Of a DNA stretch of 64,000 bases, positions 38,881-51,204 are shown piece by piece. The position numbers and the translations under genes were made by a program. The notes beneath the pieces are model-generated. The model was not told where the DNA came from, ran no database searches, and worked only from the letters and a program-made list of their open reading frames with translations. Each line of letters begins with the position of its first letter. Within the stretch, counting starts at the first letter, position 1. Source of the DNA: Selaginella moellendorffii (taxonomy: Eukaryota; Streptophyta; Lycopodiopsida; Selaginellales; Selaginellaceae); the NCBI RefSeq assembly GCF_000143415.4, contig NW_003314348.1, positions 129,309-193,308 of the forward strand. Reading direction: 5' to 3'.

Positions 38881-40146
38881 TCACTTGTGGAACTCCACTA
38901 CTGATATGAAGTCTACAGTCACGGGAACTTTGACGCTCGAGAAGCCCGACGCCTTGGCGAGCTTCTCAAAATCCTCAAACGTCCTCTCCTTGCCACCCGG
39001 ATTGTAGACGAGCATCAAGAGATCGATGCTGAGCGCCACTCGAGCTCCAGCACCCGTGTCCAGCACCGAGGGCAGAACGGAATCCACCACAATGACTTTT
39101 CCGTGCTCGGGGATGGACTTGTAGCAGTTCTTGAGCAGCGTGATGCAAGCCTCATCGCTCCAGTCGTGCAGGATCCACTGGTCAACGCACGGTCAGCTCC
39201 AGTCGACAATAGTCAACGAGAGGGGGCGCTTGCTTACCTTCATGAAGATGGCGTCTCCTTGCGGGACGCTCACAAACATGTCCCCGCCAACGTGCTCCAC
39301 ACCTGGATATTCCCACACGGAAGTGAGAAATTCAATCGCTTCCGTGCTAGCTAGATTTGTTACCTGGAATTTGAGGAGCCTTGGCAACGACGTGAGGAAG
39401 ATCGAAGTTGATCCCTTTGATCTCGGGATACTTCTTGAGAATCACCGCCAGAGAAGTCCCGACTCCACCACCAACGTCGACTAGTGTCCCAATTCCCTTG
39501 AACCCGTGGTAGGCCTCCAGGATGGCGTTCATGTAGAGCTTAGAGTGATTGGACATGGCGGCGTGGAAGAGATTGTTGACCCTGGAATTCTCCTTTCCCA
39601 GCTCAAACTCGGTCTGCCCAAACGCCTTGGTGAAGGGCTCGCCGCCGTCAAGAACAGCTTCGTGGAGATATTGCCAGGTCTCCATGAACACCTAAATTCC
39701 CCCCAAAAAAAAAACAGAGTGATACTCCGGATCAAAATGCGGATGGAAAGAAGAGAAATTCGAGGAGTTCCCACCTTGTCTTGATTCATGAGGACGTGAT
39801 GCGCCAGAGAGACCCCTCTCTCGTCCTTGATGAGATGCTTACACATGGAAGTAAGCCCATACTTGCGCACGCCCCCTTCGTCCACCTCCTTGAAGATCTT
39901 GCGGCTGGCCAGGACTCGCATGATCCGGTCGAGGTAGATCGGCGACATGGGGCTGGAGCACTCGGGGATCTGTGACACTATCTCGGCGGCGGACAGAAGC
40001 CCGCCAGGCCCCGCCTTTTCGATCCGCTCCGCCACATCCATCTCCACCGCTACTTTGAGCGCCATGGGCACCGAACACATGGTCGCGAGCTCCATTATCT
40101 GGAGGCGATCTTCATCCTCCACGATCACTCCCCCGGCAGACCCCAT
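38881..40146 (-). CDS. COMT: caffeic acid / phenylpropanoid O-methyltransferase (COMT)
   Basis: Four minus-strand exons (40146-39775, 39691-39364, 39302-39238, 39177-38881) give 353 residues, normal for plant class II O-methyltransferases. An N-terminal dimerisation domain precedes the S-adenosylmethionine site LVDVGGGVG (194-202) and the catalytic-base motif WILHDWSDE with His259. Acidic residues that help orient the base are present downstream. The gene is divergent from the P450 at 40805. From memory, S. moellendorffii COMT is a bifunctional enzyme methylating 3- and 5-hydroxyls of phenylpropanoids, lies next to F5H, and works with it to make syringyl lignin; position and sequence fit that gene. 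A (GA)n tract lies in the leader. Activity is inferred from the family and context. Confidence 0.9.
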
Positions 40147-40804
40147 ATCCTCGAATTCTTCGAGCGATCGATAAAGATCTTTGCCAGAAGAGAGAGAGAG
40201 AGAGAGTAAGAGTGGAGAGAGAGCGAGAGAGCGAGATAGAGAGAGAGAGAGGGGGATAGGGAAGATGATATAGGTATAGAGCAGTGCTTACGCGCTGTAG
40301 ATTTCTAATTTAACCACCATGCCTACTCTTCCAAGAGCTTTATCTCTCAAGGACTCATAGAGCAAAAGAAGAACAGCGAAGTCTCGGATCCAGCAGGCAG
40401 CAACAATCAGCTCTAATGTTTTTGGGGCCCTTTTTTCTGTGGCACCCATGTCCAAAAGAAGTATCAACTTCAGAAGTTGGGAGGGACCCTTTGCTTGCGT
40501 TTTACTCGTTCAAACCGTGTTATGAAATTGTTACACGAGAAAGGGTAAAAAGTTGGCGGATTACTTACATGTGGCCATTTCCTATGCAACGTAAGCGTGA
40601 TGTCGCAAGAAGCCACACGGACTCTGTAGTTGCCAAAGGGCGTCTGCTTTTAAATCTCCGCTTTCTCGTAGCTGATTCTCAGAGCTTCCCCAAAGCTCGC
40701 ACTCTTTCCCCTCACTCTTTGTATCTTGACGGACAGTCTTTCCCTGCGATCGACCAATTGGATCGACGCTGCTCACTCAAGTGGTATCACTCACTCAGTC
40801 AGTC
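40147..40804. promoter_or_regulatory. divergent promoter region of COMT and F5H
   Basis: The start codons of COMT (minus) and F5H (plus) are 658 bp apart and no other gene intervenes. A GA microsatellite fills about 40186-40252, inside the likely COMT leader. A TATA-like CTATACCTATATCA on the minus strand (about 40265-40280) could serve COMT, and TTTTAAAT near 40649 could serve F5H. I did not find a perfect lignin-type AC element. Shared regulation is inferred from layout. Confidence 0.6.
40186..40252. repeat. GA/CT microsatellite in the COMT leader
   Basis: About 65 bases consist almost entirely of GA dinucleotides on the plus strand, giving a CT-rich stretch on the COMT-sense strand within 110 bp of its start codon. 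Such tracts are common in plant leaders and may bind GAGA-type factors. Confidence 0.9.
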
Positions 40805-42516
40805 ATGAATCTCTCCTCGATCATGGGCGAGTACACACAGCATGACAATTTCACGGCCGTGGCCTCGCTCTCGCTCGTCCTCGCCGCCGCGATTGCGCTC
40901 CTCGCTGCCTTGTACTCCCGGCTGAGGAACTCCAAGCGCCCGCCGCTGCCCCCATCGCCGCCCTCCAAGCTCATCACCGGCCACCTCCACCTCCTGGACC
41001 AGCTTCCCAATCAGTCCCTGTACAAGCTCGCCAAGATCTACGGCCCGCTCATTCAGCTCCGCCTGGGTGTGGTGCCGGTGGTGGTAGCGTCCACCGCGGA
41101 GATGGCCCGGGAGTTCCTCAAGGTGAACGACTCCGTGTGTGCGTCCCGGCCGAGGATGGCCGCCCAGAAGATTATCACGTACAATTTCACGGACATCGGG
41201 TGGGCCGCGTATGGTGCTCACTGGCGGCAGCTCCGTAAGATTTGCACGCTGGAGCTCTTCACGCACCGGCGGATGCAGGAGACGGCGAAGGTTCGAGCCC
41301 GGGAGCTGGCAGACACCATGGCCGGCATTTACCGCGACCGGGAGACGAGCATCAACATGAACACCCGGATCTTCTCGCTCACCATGAACGTGATCAACCA
41401 GATGGTGATGCGCAAGAAGCCATTCTCCGGCTCCGACACCACGGAGGCGCGGGAGTTTATCGACCTCATTAATGGAGTCTTCATGGTGTGGGGAGCGTTC
41501 AACATTGGAGATTACATTCCGGGACTTTCCATCTTTGACTTCCAGGGGTATATCGGCATGGCCAAGGTCCTCCACAAGAAGCTCGACCATCTCCTAGACA
41601 AGGTAATTGAGGAGCACATCCAGCGGCGGATGGCCAAGTCGGACGAGCCGCCGGACTTCGTGGACGTGCTTCTCGCGCTCACGCTCGAGGACGGGAGCAA
41701 GGTCAGCCACAAGACGATCAAAGGCATAATTGTGGTAAGTGATCCTTTCCCACTGAGTGGGTTCTAGTCAAAAGTGGGATCGATCATTCGCCCATGACGA
41801 AGAGAGATCAAAGACGAGAGGGGGTGGCGGGCGATCTCGAGAGATATTTTATTTGATGTCTATCTCTTCTCTTTGTGCAGGACATGATAGCCGGAGGAAC
41901 CGACACGGCAGCTGTTACCATCGAATGGGCCCTCTCCGAGCTCATGCGAAAGCCACACATCCTCAAGAAGGCCCAGGAGGAGATGGACCGAGTCGTAGGG
42001 CGGGACAGGGTGGTGGACGAGTCCGACTTGCCAAACTTGCCATACCTCGAGTGTATCGTCAAGGAGGCACTCCGGCTCCATCCCTCGGTGCCCATCCTCC
42101 GCCACGAGTCCATCGAAGACTGCGTGGTTGCCGGCTACCGGATCCCCAAGGGAACGGGTATCATGATTAACGTTTGGGCGATTGGGAGAGACTCAGCAAC
42201 CTGGGAGAACCCAATGGAGTTTGATCCGGACAGATTCATATCGGCTGGTAATACTTTGGACGTGCGGGGCAATCACTTTGATCTCATTCCCTTCGGTTCC
42301 GGGCGGAGGATGTGCCCAGGAATGCCGCTGGGCATCAGCATGCTGCAGATGAGCCTTGGCCGATTCATCCAGTGCTTCGACTGGGGGCTGCCACCGGAGA
42401 TGAAATCAGCCGAGGAGATCGACATGACGGAGACCTTCGGGCTCACGGTTCCTCGCAAATATCCCTTGCATGCAGTGCCTATTCCGCGGCTGCCGGCCCA
42501 TCTCTATCAAGCTTGA
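40805..42516 (+). CDS. F5H: cytochrome P450, phenylpropanoid meta-hydroxylase F5H (CYP788A1-like)
   Basis: Two exons (40805-41734 and 41881-42516, 146-bp intron, phase 0) encode 521 residues. Features are an N-terminal anchor, a Pro-rich hinge (PPLPPSPPSK), the I helix AGGTDT (314-319), E372-ALR-R375 of the K helix, DPDRF, and the haem loop FGSGRRMCPG with Cys455. It is a CYP71-clan enzyme of the ER. From memory, Selaginella F5H (CYP788A1) is a dual meta-hydroxylase that acts on p-coumaryl-type substrates at both 3- and 5-positions, and its gene is adjacent to COMT, exactly as here. The ATG at 40805 is preferred because the frame extends upstream only through a GTG. The name rests on family likeness and synteny; a sequence match would settle it. 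Confidence 0.88.
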
Positions 42517-45500
42517 TCCAAACAAAAGGTGAAGTTCCAAACGAAGAGAAAGCGCAAAGAAAAGAGAGATAACTCTCTCCATCCTCAATAGTCGTATTTC
42601 AATTTGAGTAGTGTGTACATGTCGTGGTTTTAGAAAATGGATGTGGAGCCAGGCAGTCCAAGGGATGTCGGGAGGTCTATCATCCATCAAGAAACACAGG
42701 GTCAAGGGTGATAATAAATTTATTTTTATGCTTAAATCTATAGAATACGGTGCATTAGCCAGCACTGATCAAGTTTTTTGGAATGAATAACAACCGACAT
42801 GTTTAAGTGATAAAGCTGGAAAATAGAAAGGTGGTCCAAGTCCTCTCCTCACCGTCAAGTGGTTCACATATGGCATGATCGAACGTGAGGCACAAAGATT
42901 TTTGGGAGTGAAGTTCTAAGGTGGGCATTTCCAAATTTTCATACCAAAGAGCTAGTTTGTTTTAAGTAAGAAATCGTTAGTTAACATATAATTTATTATT
43001 ATTCAAAAAATCATATTTCTAAATGAGATGGTAGTGGATATACTTAGAATATGCTTGATTATTTTAAGATCTACCATCTAACGGTTGTTATTCATTTAGA
43101 TTAATCTTGTATTTATAATTTATAAAAATTCCTAAACACTTCTTAGTATATTCTTTTTTATTCTACCATCTAATGGTTAATATGTAATAAGATTAATCTT
43201 GATCTATAAATTATAATTTAAAAATACTAAATAAGTATGACACTACTATTAAGCAAATCAAGTGTTGCTGCATGCAATGCACAACAAATTATTTGTGTTT
43301 TAATTCTATTTTGTGCTTTTTTCAGTATATAATATATCTATAAATAACATTATGTGGTATGTGTTTTTTGTTCATTGTTTTATCTACAATTTATTGATAG
43401 TTTATGTTGATTATTAGGATATCACTTAGTATTGCATTAGGATGTCACCTAACTTGCTGTTTGTTTTTTTGTCAAACATTAAGATCTTCCTACACTATTG
43501 ATTCTTTTTGTTAATTATTAAGATTTATGTTGTATTAAATTCTTAAACTGTTTATCACTATTGATGTTTTTGCGAATTGTTATGTCACCTATTCTACTAA
43601 TTTGCTTTTATATAATTCAATACTGTCTTTTGGCAGCCCCCAAAAAACATAAGACCAACAGATTTAAATAGGCTGTTGATGTCTTTTATGGTCTCCCCCT
43701 CTGGTGTGCCAACTATGACTTGTATTACCAAGGATGAAATAAAAGTTAGAACCTAAGAGTTGGATATGTAAAATAGTCATTAATGATGTGGTTTACATCT
43801 TACACTTTATCAAGGCAAGAGGGGCAGAATTACAATTCTCATAGGATCTTTGGCTTGGTGTGATATCCTAACTCCACCATGTGTTAATTCGGCAACTTGC
43901 AAGAATCTTTATTGTTAGGCTTATCCTTTAGAGGGTTGTTAGCTAATTGTTTTTTTTTGTATTGTATCATATCAAATTTGTTCTAAGGGCTTTTTAAATT
44001 AGCTTAATTTGCAATACCACATTGGAATGTCTATGTTGTGGTAACAAGTACTTGTTACCACCCATAAACCTTTTTTTTTTTCACATTGCGTGAACCTAGG
44101 TGTGCCATATAACAAACACTTGATTGGGTGGGAGAGTTCAATGAAATTGAATTTGATATAATTAATGCATAAAAGGGCAAAAGAGGTTTATGTGTTGATC
44201 ATTCATCCACAGCTAAATACATTATGCAATAGACTATATAGATTAATAATTGTTTTTTCTAGAGAATTAAACACTTTTGAAGGGAGATATAATGTAGAGT
44301 GACACAACCCATCAAAAGCTAAACTAATATCTAAGTTGACCATATAATTTTCTAAATCTTTAGTATGTCATTCTTTTTTTACTTCTTTGACGTACATTTC
44401 AATATGGTTTTATGTTTCATAGTTGAAGTGGCTCCTACAATAAATGAGTATATTGTGCAGGGCAATGTAAGGGTTAAGGAGGTTGTTGTAGTGCTGTATA
44501 ATTGTGGAGGTGATAAAGAATATTCTAAGCATATTTCATAGTATATAGTAAGAGTATATTCTAAAGTTTCACATGACATTATACCTTTCTTTATTCATTT
44601 TTGGCACACCACATGGGAAAGAGTGACTTTATAATTTTCTTGCTTTGTGAATCTAAAAGATTGAAAGAAATAAAGGTAAAAAATTTGTGGTTTAGGTGAT
44701 TTGATACATAAACTTTGGAAAAACAATTCTTGTGGGATATGGTTGCAAAGGAGCCACATGTAAGTAATTGTTTGGTCATCAAGATATTTTGAAGTGATTT
44801 GAGATTTTTAGTATTTGGTGTGTTTAATTTAAGATGTTTTGTTTTTTTTCTTATGCCTATGTCTATAACAGGAGATACACACTCAACACTAGAAATTTCA
44901 AGGCAAAAATTCTTTGATATTTGAGATATTATCAAGAAGTCCACTTTATAGTTTAGATGCTGGTGAAGTATCAAATAGAGTTGTATCAATGGGGTCATTA
45001 CTTGACTTTTTATTCTTCCAGAGCTAGAAAAAATAGCAATCAATCTTTATAGCATCACAATTTTACCAAAATTCTTGGATATAAACAAGAAAGAGCCATG
45101 GGTATACTTGGATTTGGTAGAGTTATTCTTGGAGGTTTTGGATGTGACAAATGCTACCTTATAATACCAGTAGGAGGATGTTTGGGCTCTATATGGAAGT
45201 GATCTATTAGCAAAGGCAATATTGCACCATACGGAGTTGTTAAAGCAAAATAACAAAAGTGTAAGTGACTAAATTTTCCATTCTACTTTAATCACTTAAC
45301 CACACCTCTAACTATTTGGAGGAGTCTCACTCACAACGTCCATAAGTCCTATTCCAGACTTGGGCCTGAGAATGACATCCACGCCACTTAACTTTTACAC
45401 TTGGTCCAAGTGCTTTATATGTCCAATCCCATAACTAACACTTAAAGGTACTACCAACATATTAGCTCGTTATGCTAATGCTATGCTCATTCTTCTTTGT

Positions 45501-45761
45501 CACACGGTGATTCAACATTACTTATATTATAGTCCCATTTCTCAAAAACTAAGCCATCCATTCATGAGTGATCATCCTAAATCCACTCCTTAACATCCTT
45601 AGGATGCCCGCAGACATAAAGAACAACCTTCCCCAATATCCCTTTTTCGGTCCCCATCAAGTCCCTTTCTATCCATAGTTGTATTCACTAACATTGCCAC
45701 TGGGTTAAGGCCCTTAGGCTCGATTATTAAGTCTCACTATCCTCTAGGATTTACTCACTAT
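42517..45761. other. AT-rich gene-free DNA
   Basis: After the F5H 3' UTR the sequence is strongly AT-rich with no gene. At about 45060-45160 one plus-strand frame reads LPKFLDINKKEPWVYLDL, which looks coding-like but has stop codons on both sides and no family I recognise. The remainder appears to be decayed repeat DNA. Confidence 0.5.
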
Positions 45762-45847
45762 TGTAAGCAACTAAAGGGAACGACTTGAGAGATGATCCAT
45801 GGGGTTTAAATATAAAAGGAAAGGGCCCACGAATAAAAGTGCACCTC
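45762..45847 (+). repeat. truncated LTR of the miniature element family
   Basis: The first 86 bp of the 194-bp TGTAAGCA-type LTR are present and stop abruptly where the TGTTGC-type LTR begins, so the latter appears to have inserted into it. Confidence 0.65.
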
Positions 45848-46860
45848 TGTTGCGAATGTGACTTTGGGTATCAAAAATTACCATTTGGCCAGTACTTATA
45901 AGCACTCTTTCCTTACTGCCATGGCGGCAAGAGGTCGGTACTGCTAGTTCCCATCATTAGTCCCTCTTGTCCAAGTGTTAGTAAACTGGGCTTAGCATCT
46001 GTACTTAGCTAAATGGACATAAGGTAGGAACTCCTATGTGTTTTTAGCTAAGCATTCTCGGCCTGGCTTTTAGTTCTCTTTTGTTCTGTCTTGCATTGGC
46101 TTGGCAAAAACCCTCGCGTATTGAGACTAATCCCTCAATATCGCTAGATGATAGCTTATTGTATTTGCCAAACACCCTCGCTTGACAATACGGTCATGGA
46201 AACAAGAGAATGAGAATAAAAAAAATGGCTCAAATCATATAGCAATATGGCTATAGAACTCAAATCATGCCCTTTGTGTTAGTTTCATTTCGGTCCCAAA
46301 TGCTATTTATGGAAAATGTTTAGATTTGCTCATTTGGCATATCTACAGAATGTAGAGATTGTCCTGAACACAATGGTGTTCATTCCGTGTCCAAATTCGC
46401 AATCTAGTGCCATTCCATATTTAATAAGTTTTGAGCTTGTCCTAGAGACTAACTCCTGATACTAAGGGAAGCTTGGGGTGAAAGCCCGGAGCGTGTGTTC
46501 CTCAAGGGGGGGGGGGATATGGGGGGTTCCAAATGTATAATAAGGATGGTGGGTAAGTTGGGCATGGCTAACCAACCTAAGGCATAGTCTAGCTTTTGCT
46601 TGCATGCCTGTCTTTGTTTTGCATCCGACTTGGGTTTAAGCCCAAGCTCCACACCATACTAGCTGGTGGAGTACCCATGTCCTCACATTAGGCCACCGGT
46701 ATGCTAAAATAGTGCCAAACTCTGTTTGGCTCCGTTTTGCATGCTGGTCTTGACATTAGTTACTCTAGGACTGTTCCAAGTCACTCCATGCTCCTGTCCC
46801 TTCGCTCCTTGGGTTGTACGCTCAGGAGTCATTTTGTGCTCCAGTGCCATCACTCCTTAG

Positions 46861-47054
46861 TGTAAGCAATCAAAGGGAATATCTTGAGAGACGATCCATG
46901 GGGTTTAAATATAGAGGGAAAGGGCCCATGAACAAAAGTGCACCCCCTTTTCCAATCGGTTAAGGGTCTTAAGATATTTGGAGTTAAATGTCCTTGGGTT
47001 TGAATAGTATTGGGCTGGGTGACCTCCTAGGAAGTCCAAATTCAGGAACTTACA
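46861..47054 (+). repeat. solo LTR of the miniature element family
   Basis: A 194-bp unit begins TGTAAGCAATC and ends GGAACTTACA. It is the best-preserved copy of the LTR seen at 7963 and 47659, and no primer site or interior follows, so it is a solo LTR. Confidence 0.75.
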
Positions 47055-47124
47055 CTTAGCTCTATATTTAGGAGTTTGGCACCATTCCTTAGTTCAGTGG
47101 CCCAAGGCTCTGAAACTCGGGTTC

Positions 47125-47275
47125 CACACTATTGTCCAAAGGACAATATGGCATATGACACGTGGCATCTATCATGTGGCACAAAGAGGGTTTAGGTTCC
47201 GTTCCACACCATTGTCCTTTAGACATGTGGCATATGACACATGGCATCTATCATGTGGCATAAAGAGGGTCTAGG
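47125..47275. repeat. imperfect tandem repeat of about 77 bp
   Basis: Two adjacent copies share GGCATATGACAC-TGGCATCTATCATGTGGCA followed by AAAGAGGGT-TAGGTTCC. They lie between two miniature-element LTRs and have no coding content. Confidence 0.7.
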
Positions 47276-47344
47276 TTCCATTTTATGGTTATCCTATGAT
47301 AAATGACTATAGGATAAAGGGGAAAAACCATGTGTATTACAACC

Positions 47345-47852
47345 CCCTTTTTCAATTGGTTAAGTTTTAAGATATTTGGGGTTAAGTGTCTTTGCATTTG
47401 AATAGTATTGGGTTGGGTGACCTCCCGAAAAGTTCAAATTCAAGAGTTTACATTTGGTATTATAGGGGTCTTGGGTCCGATTCTGTTGGTTAGCTTAGGG
47501 GAATCGCACCATATGTTGATTGATATCTGGCAAGTCTAAGTTGTTTCGGCTGGGCTCGACCCAAGGGGTAAGGTGTCAAGAGAGCAGGGCTCTCGGGAGA
47601 GCTGCGGATCTCAGCTTTTGTTCATGAGAGCGTAAACTTGTAGGGAAGTGTAGTAGATTGTAAGCAACCAAAGGGAATGACTTCAGAGACGATCCATAGA
47701 ATTCAAATATAAAGGGAAAGGACCCATGAATAAGAGTGCACCTTTTTTTTCAATTGGTTAAGGGTTTTAAGATATTAGGGGTTAAGCATTTTTGGGTTTG
47801 AATAGTATTGGGCTGGGTGACCTCTTGGGAAACCCAAATTCAGGAATTTACA
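47345..47852 (+). mobile_element. TRIM-like miniature LTR element, copy 2
   Basis: A left LTR truncated at its 5' end (to 47452) is followed by TTTGGTATTATAGG, a near match to the initiator-tRNA primer site, a non-coding interior of 206 bp (47453-47658), and an intact 194-bp right LTR (47659-47852, TGTAAGCA to TTTACA). A G-rich stretch (GTAGGGAAGTGTAGTAGAT) directly before the right LTR could be the polypurine tract. The layout matches copy 1 at 7963. Confidence 0.72.
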
Positions 47853-48349
47853 ACCATGTCACTATATCTTTGGTCACTACACTAGAGGACTATTCCTCTT
47901 CCTTTTCACAATCCAGGACTTTGGGATAATATTTCAAAACATTAGGCTCTACACAAGCCTCATGGGTACTCTCCCCACCTTCCACCTTTGGGTGCTTTAG
48001 CCATGGGGCTAAAGAAAGATTCTATTAAACCACACCAAGTATCCAAGTAGATAGTGCCACTTATGCTTGGATTGAAAGAATTGACCATTCAATCTCTTAG
48101 GGGAATTAAAGTCGGCTCTTGAACACTTCACTAATCTACCCCACTTATCAGTCCGTATTCACTCTAGTCTTGGACTCATTAGTGAATATATAATCACACA
48201 ACACATAGGCATAGCCTTCTTGGGTCACACTGGCCTTTTCTGACCAAACTGGCTCCACTAGGGTCCTCTCCCTACTATACTTTTAGAACCCCCTAACCAC
48301 CCTAGGGTGGGGACGATCATTTTGGGCTTTCACCCAACAGCTTATATTA

Positions 48350-48780
48350 GTATTAGTATTCAGACTTGGACTTGGACTCAGACTTGGATTCAGACTTGAT
48401 CTCGGACTCGGTTATGGTCTCGGCCTTGGTTCCATCTCGGACTCTATCTCAGGTCCATCTTGGACTCCATCTCAGACTCCATCTCGGGTCCATCTCGAAT
48501 TCCATCTCAGATCCATTTTAGACTCTATCTCAGATTCCATTTCAGGTCCATCTCAAACTCCATCTCGTGTTCATCTCCAACTCCATCTCAGACTTCATCT
48601 TGGGTCCATCTTGGGTCCATCTCGAACTCCATCTTAAATCCATCTTGGACTCCATCATGGACTCCATCTCTGGTCTATTTCGGATTTCATCTTAGATTCC
48701 ATCTCGAACTCCATTTGAAACTCCATCTTGGATTCCATCTTAGACTCCATCTCGGACTCCATCTTGGGTCCATCTTGACA
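48350..48780 (+). repeat. degenerate 12-bp tandem repeat
   Basis: About 430 bp consist of variants of the unit GGACTCCATCTC and related words (CAGACTTGGACT at the start). The open frame through it (48460-48801) encodes only a repetitive Ser/Ile/His/Phe/Leu-rich peptide that results from the repeat, so I do not call a gene. Confidence 0.85.
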
Positions 48781-49467
48781 CTTTTACGTATCATGTGTTA
48801 GTCTTTTTGTATCCCTTTTCTAGAGACTCACTTATTACTTGCTTTATACTCGTTTCTTGAGTATTTCATTGAGAGTTCCACTCCCACTTTTGCCATTTTA
48901 AGTCGGAGCTTTTAGTCCAAACATATATGCTTGTTTGGCTTTCACTTTAGCCACTACCACGTGACACCCTTTCAGCTCCACTTTTGGGGCTCTGGGATTT
49001 GTGTCTCACAAAGAGTTGCTAGCTATACTAATGTGAAGCTTCATTTCTCAGTTAAGAATGGGCTTATTTACTATAAGCAAAAGAAATTGTATCTTCCAAC
49101 CAAGGATTTGTGACAATTATATTTCTAGGAACATCATAATGTTCTAGCAATAGAATATGGCGGTAACTAGAAGACTCTTGCCTCATTAAGAAAGATAGTC
49201 TAGTATAGAAGGTGAGGTAGTAAATTATGTCCATTCTTGTTTTATCTACTAGTATTGTAAGTAAAGGATTGAGAAGTTGGGAAGTTCTAATGTATTCTAG
49301 TACCAATATAGCCATTTTAGAGTGTTATATTTAACTTCATCACTTACTTGTTGAAGTCTAAAGGTTATTACAGATGGTAGTTGTAAATTAGTTGTCAAAA
49401 GTTGCATACTTTTGTGAAAATAAGGAATATTAAGCAAGCAATAAAGTTCTTTTTCCCTAAGATAGGA

Positions 49468-49985
49468 TGTGAATTTGGATTTCCTAGGATGTCAATCAAT
49501 CCAGTACTATTCAAACCCTTAAATATCCCAAGAAATTTAATCAATTAAAAAAGAGGGTGAATTTACTTCTCTATAAATTCACACCTTTGTGAACAAAAGT
49601 TGATTCTCCTAACCAACCCACAGAGTTGCACCCAAGACCTTTTTGATACCACATGTCTTTACAAATATACACTTTGAATCAGATCCAAGACTTCTTTAAT
49701 ACTAAATATCTTTACATGTTCACGCCCTTGTGAACCGATATTAATTCCCCTAGCCAACTAGTAGAGTTAGATCCAAGATCTCTTTCATTATAAATGTAAA
49801 AAGTCTTTTAGTTTAAACTTCCTGAGAGATCATATAACCCAATACTATTCAAACCCAAATATGCTTAATCCCAAAACTATTAACTAATTCAAAAAAAAAA
49901 ATGCACTTTTATTCATAGGCCATTTTCCTTTTATCTTTAAACCTTTATGAATTGTATTTTAAGTTGTTCTCTTTAGTTGCTTATA
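49468..49985 (-). mobile_element. miniature LTR element inserted in minus orientation
   Basis: Read on the minus strand, an LTR beginning TATAAGCAACTAAAG is followed by degenerate interior sequence that includes GTGGTATCAAAAAGG, the clearest primer-site match of the family, and ends in a second LTR-like stretch. It separates the two halves of the integrase relic of the surrounding gypsy element, so it is the younger insertion. Confidence 0.6.
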
Positions 49986-51204
49986 GATTTATGGACTTCC
50001 TGAATAGATGATCTTGGGATAGGGGTTTAAGGTTTATAAGGAAGTTTTTGGGCACCATATTCAAGTTGTTTAGTACCAAGTTGAAATTTAGTATAATTTA
50101 TCATCCTCAAACAAATGGGCAAATTGATTATGTGAATGCTCAAGTGAAGGATTATTTACAATACTCAGTAGAAATCTATTATAACAACACATTAAACAAT
50201 ATTATACACTATTCTCTATGTTTATCAAGGAGAGATTCATCCATCTTGTGCCATAGAATTATGAATCAATTAAGAACCTCTTAGAAATATTACATATACC
50301 TATAAGTTTGTCGTGGAGTATGAATTATATAATCAAAAATAGGTTTTGTAATAAATCTTGCAAATCAATAAAATAAATTAAAAATTTCCTCTTCTAGGTC
50401 AATTTTGGCAAGTTGAATTTGGCATTTTGGTGCATGGGTCCAATCTATAATTATGGGGATAACTATTATAAACTAATCAGAAGTTTTTGCCTCTCTCTCA
50501 TTGACCCATTTCCAAAAATAGGCATAATTGTGTAAACAACTTTATTTGCTAATTTATAATAGTTATTTAACTCTTGGGGTTTATTTGTGCTTAGGGGAGT
50601 TAGGCCTTTAATTCTCTCTCTATATCCCTACAAGCCAAGCTATATCATTCCTTTATAAGCTAACTAGTAGAGATGGTTAATTTTATTAGTCATTTATTTG
50701 TTGATGATAGCTAAAGGGTGTTTAAGTATTAACATCTTTTGATATAGAAGTTTTCCCACTCATTTAAGTCAATGTGTTTCCCACAAAATGTGTCTTTAAT
50801 TAACTTTCAGAGTTTTTTTTTTACAATTTATTAAATTAGGTATACATTGATGAGGATGTTAATCTCCTAAAGAAGGGGAGTATGTTGCAAATATGACTTT
50901 GAATATCAACAAATATTTGTTGGTTAATCCTTTTGGATATTTTCTTTTTGCTACTATAACAGCAAAAGATTGGTATAGTTGGTTCCTTTTGTTGGCCCTT
51001 TTTGTGTTAATGGAGTTAATTGAACATCTTAAGTATACTTAAACTAGACGAGCATAAGGATATAATTTCTATATGCTATCAACTAATTGTACTTAACCTA
51101 ATAAAGATTTATGTCTCATTGTGTCTTGCATTGGTTAACAACAAGAACCCTCGAATATAAAGCCTAGTCCTTCAATATCATTATATGATGTTTTACTTAT
51201 GCCC

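Larger units (their letters stand above)
45848..51204 (+). mobile_element. decayed Ty3/gypsy element with nested insertions
   Basis: An LTR-like block of about 320 bp starting TGTTGC occurs at 45848-46170 and again, more decayed, at 50883-51204, where the purine tract AAAGAAGGGGAGTA precedes it. Between them, plus-strand relics of integrase occur in the correct order: the region before the zinc finger (VKNGLIYY, about 49040-49330) and the core (DRGLRF, then YHPQTNGQ, about 50020-50290). Miniature LTR elements lie inside at 46861-47054, 47345-47852 and 49468-49985. All frames are broken. The outer boundaries are approximate, and whether the two LTRs belong to a single insertion is inferred. 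Confidence 0.5.

Noticed and set aside
40799-41590. 263-codon minus-strand open frame
   Set aside because: It is a shadow of F5H exon 1, caused by its high GC content and codon bias.
45047-45256. Possible gene at 45060-45240 on either strand
   Set aside because: One plus-strand frame looks coding-like for about 35 codons, but stops surround it and no family is recognisable.
48460-48801. 113-codon open frame
   Set aside because: It is produced by a 12-bp tandem repeat whose period keeps the frame open.
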